Shown: piece after piece, positions 62,607 through 62,795 of the stretch
Position numbering within the stretch: the stretch's first letter is position 1
Layout: every line of letters starts with the position of its first letter
From: Sulfurovum sp. UBA7648
GTDB lineage: Bacteria > Campylobacterota > Campylobacteria > Campylobacterales > Sulfurovaceae
Direction: 5' to 3'
DNA: 62,795 nt
Assembly (NCBI GenBank): GCA_002483605.1
Contig: DLIG01000007.1
Span: 105,060-167,854 of the forward strand
Notes under the pieces: model-generated
What the model saw: the letters and a program-made list of their open reading frames with translations, nothing else
Told to the model about the DNA's origin: nothing
The model's database searches: none
Translations under genes and position numbers: made by a program

Positions 62607-62795
62607 CATTCTACGCATTCTACGGGTCAGGCGTTGAATTTCCACTTTTTAGCACCTTTGAAATAAGAGATTTTGACAATCCTAAATGATTACCTGTCTG
62701 AGATTTGTTATATCCGTCATTCAATGCATTGATTATAGCAATATTTCGCAAATGTTTTGTTTTGTCATCATAGCATCACTTTGTATAAGTTTAGG
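62607..62795. repeat. 189-bp direct repeat, copy 2 (runs off the window)
   Basis: Matches copy 1 (60471-60659) apart from one noticed mismatch and extends to the last base of the window. It begins five bases after the stop of the preceding gene. Confidence 0.95.
62620..62795 (-). pseudogene. Second copy of the decayed transposase tail
   Basis: Same 50-codon helix-turn-helix tail and the same upstream frame break as at 60484-60636, ending with TAG at 62620-62622. The gene would enter from beyond the right edge; an intact copy could lie just outside the window. Confidence 0.65.

Noticed and set aside
1..62795. CRISPR array, prophage or replication origin
   Set aside because: No regularly spaced short repeats, no phage structural or integrase genes, and no dnaA-box cluster or dnaA/dnaN genes were seen.

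Overview
The window is about 62.8 kb of AT-rich, densely packed bacterial chromosome. Protein content and gene order point to a member of the Campylobacterota (Epsilonproteobacteria). The signs are the rplI-hslV-hslU-era run, the lolA-secA-permease run, an HslV that begins MFEATTI as in Helicobacter, and a type II secretion/transformation cluster in the order of the Campylobacter jejuni cts genes (R-D-P-X-E-F). Leucine, arginine and pyridoxal biosynthesis genes, an ammonium transporter and RND efflux suggest a free-living relative (Sulfurimonas/Sulfuricurvum-like). The genus is inference.

Layout. 1-1.8 kb: 5' part of an RND efflux pump gene and its lipoprotein adaptor (minus). 2.2 kb: tRNA-Asn with a consensus promoter set inside a hairpin. 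2.3-8.3 kb: minus-strand run gyrA-asd-yqhA-hemE and a radical SAM gene. 8.5-9.3 kb: exbB-exbD. 9.4-15.3 kb: thioredoxin-like protein, YebC, an RND/MMPL exporter, a YbiT-like ABC-F protein and LolA. 15.5-20.4 kb: secA, a LolC/E-type permease and mltG. 20.4-24.6 kb: an orphan DUF234/PD-(D/E)XK-like protein, then a shortened NtrC-like protein and a PAS-like protein directly upstream of amt-glnK. 24.8-28 kb: rplI-hslV-hslU-era. 28.1-36.9 kb: eight-gene Cts/MSHA-like secretion and DNA-uptake operon (inner-membrane platform, secretin, ATPases, no pilin). 36.9-44.1 kb: kdsB, M3 peptidase, membrane protein, L,D-transpeptidase, argG, pdxJ, pdxA. The pdx genes are interleaved with and followed by palindromic intergenic repeats. 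44.4-50.1 kb: small zinc-ribbon protein, TPR proteins, YqeY, metallophosphoesterase, trpC, YkgJ and a TrmN6-like methyltransferase. 50.2-57.2 kb: bpt, an MnmC2-like oxidoreductase, glyS, an easily missed 48-aa membrane protein, trmL, purU, leuB, leuD. 57.4-60.1 kb: rpoD and a CinA-type protein.

The last 2.7 kb (60.1-62.8 kb) is accessory DNA. It holds a complete REP-associated (Y1/HUH) transposase unit with 24-bp terminal inverted repeats. That unit lies between a C-terminal fragment of an EamA-type transporter and a fragment of a class 3 lipase. There are also two small unknown membrane-protein genes and two near-identical 189-bp direct repeats carrying the decayed tail of a second transposase. 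The second repeat runs off the end of the window.

Core genes look intact. Most novelty lies in the terminal accessory segment, the degenerate regulator pair before amt, the orphan nuclease-like protein and the intergenic palindromes. No rRNA, CRISPR array, prophage or replication origin was seen.
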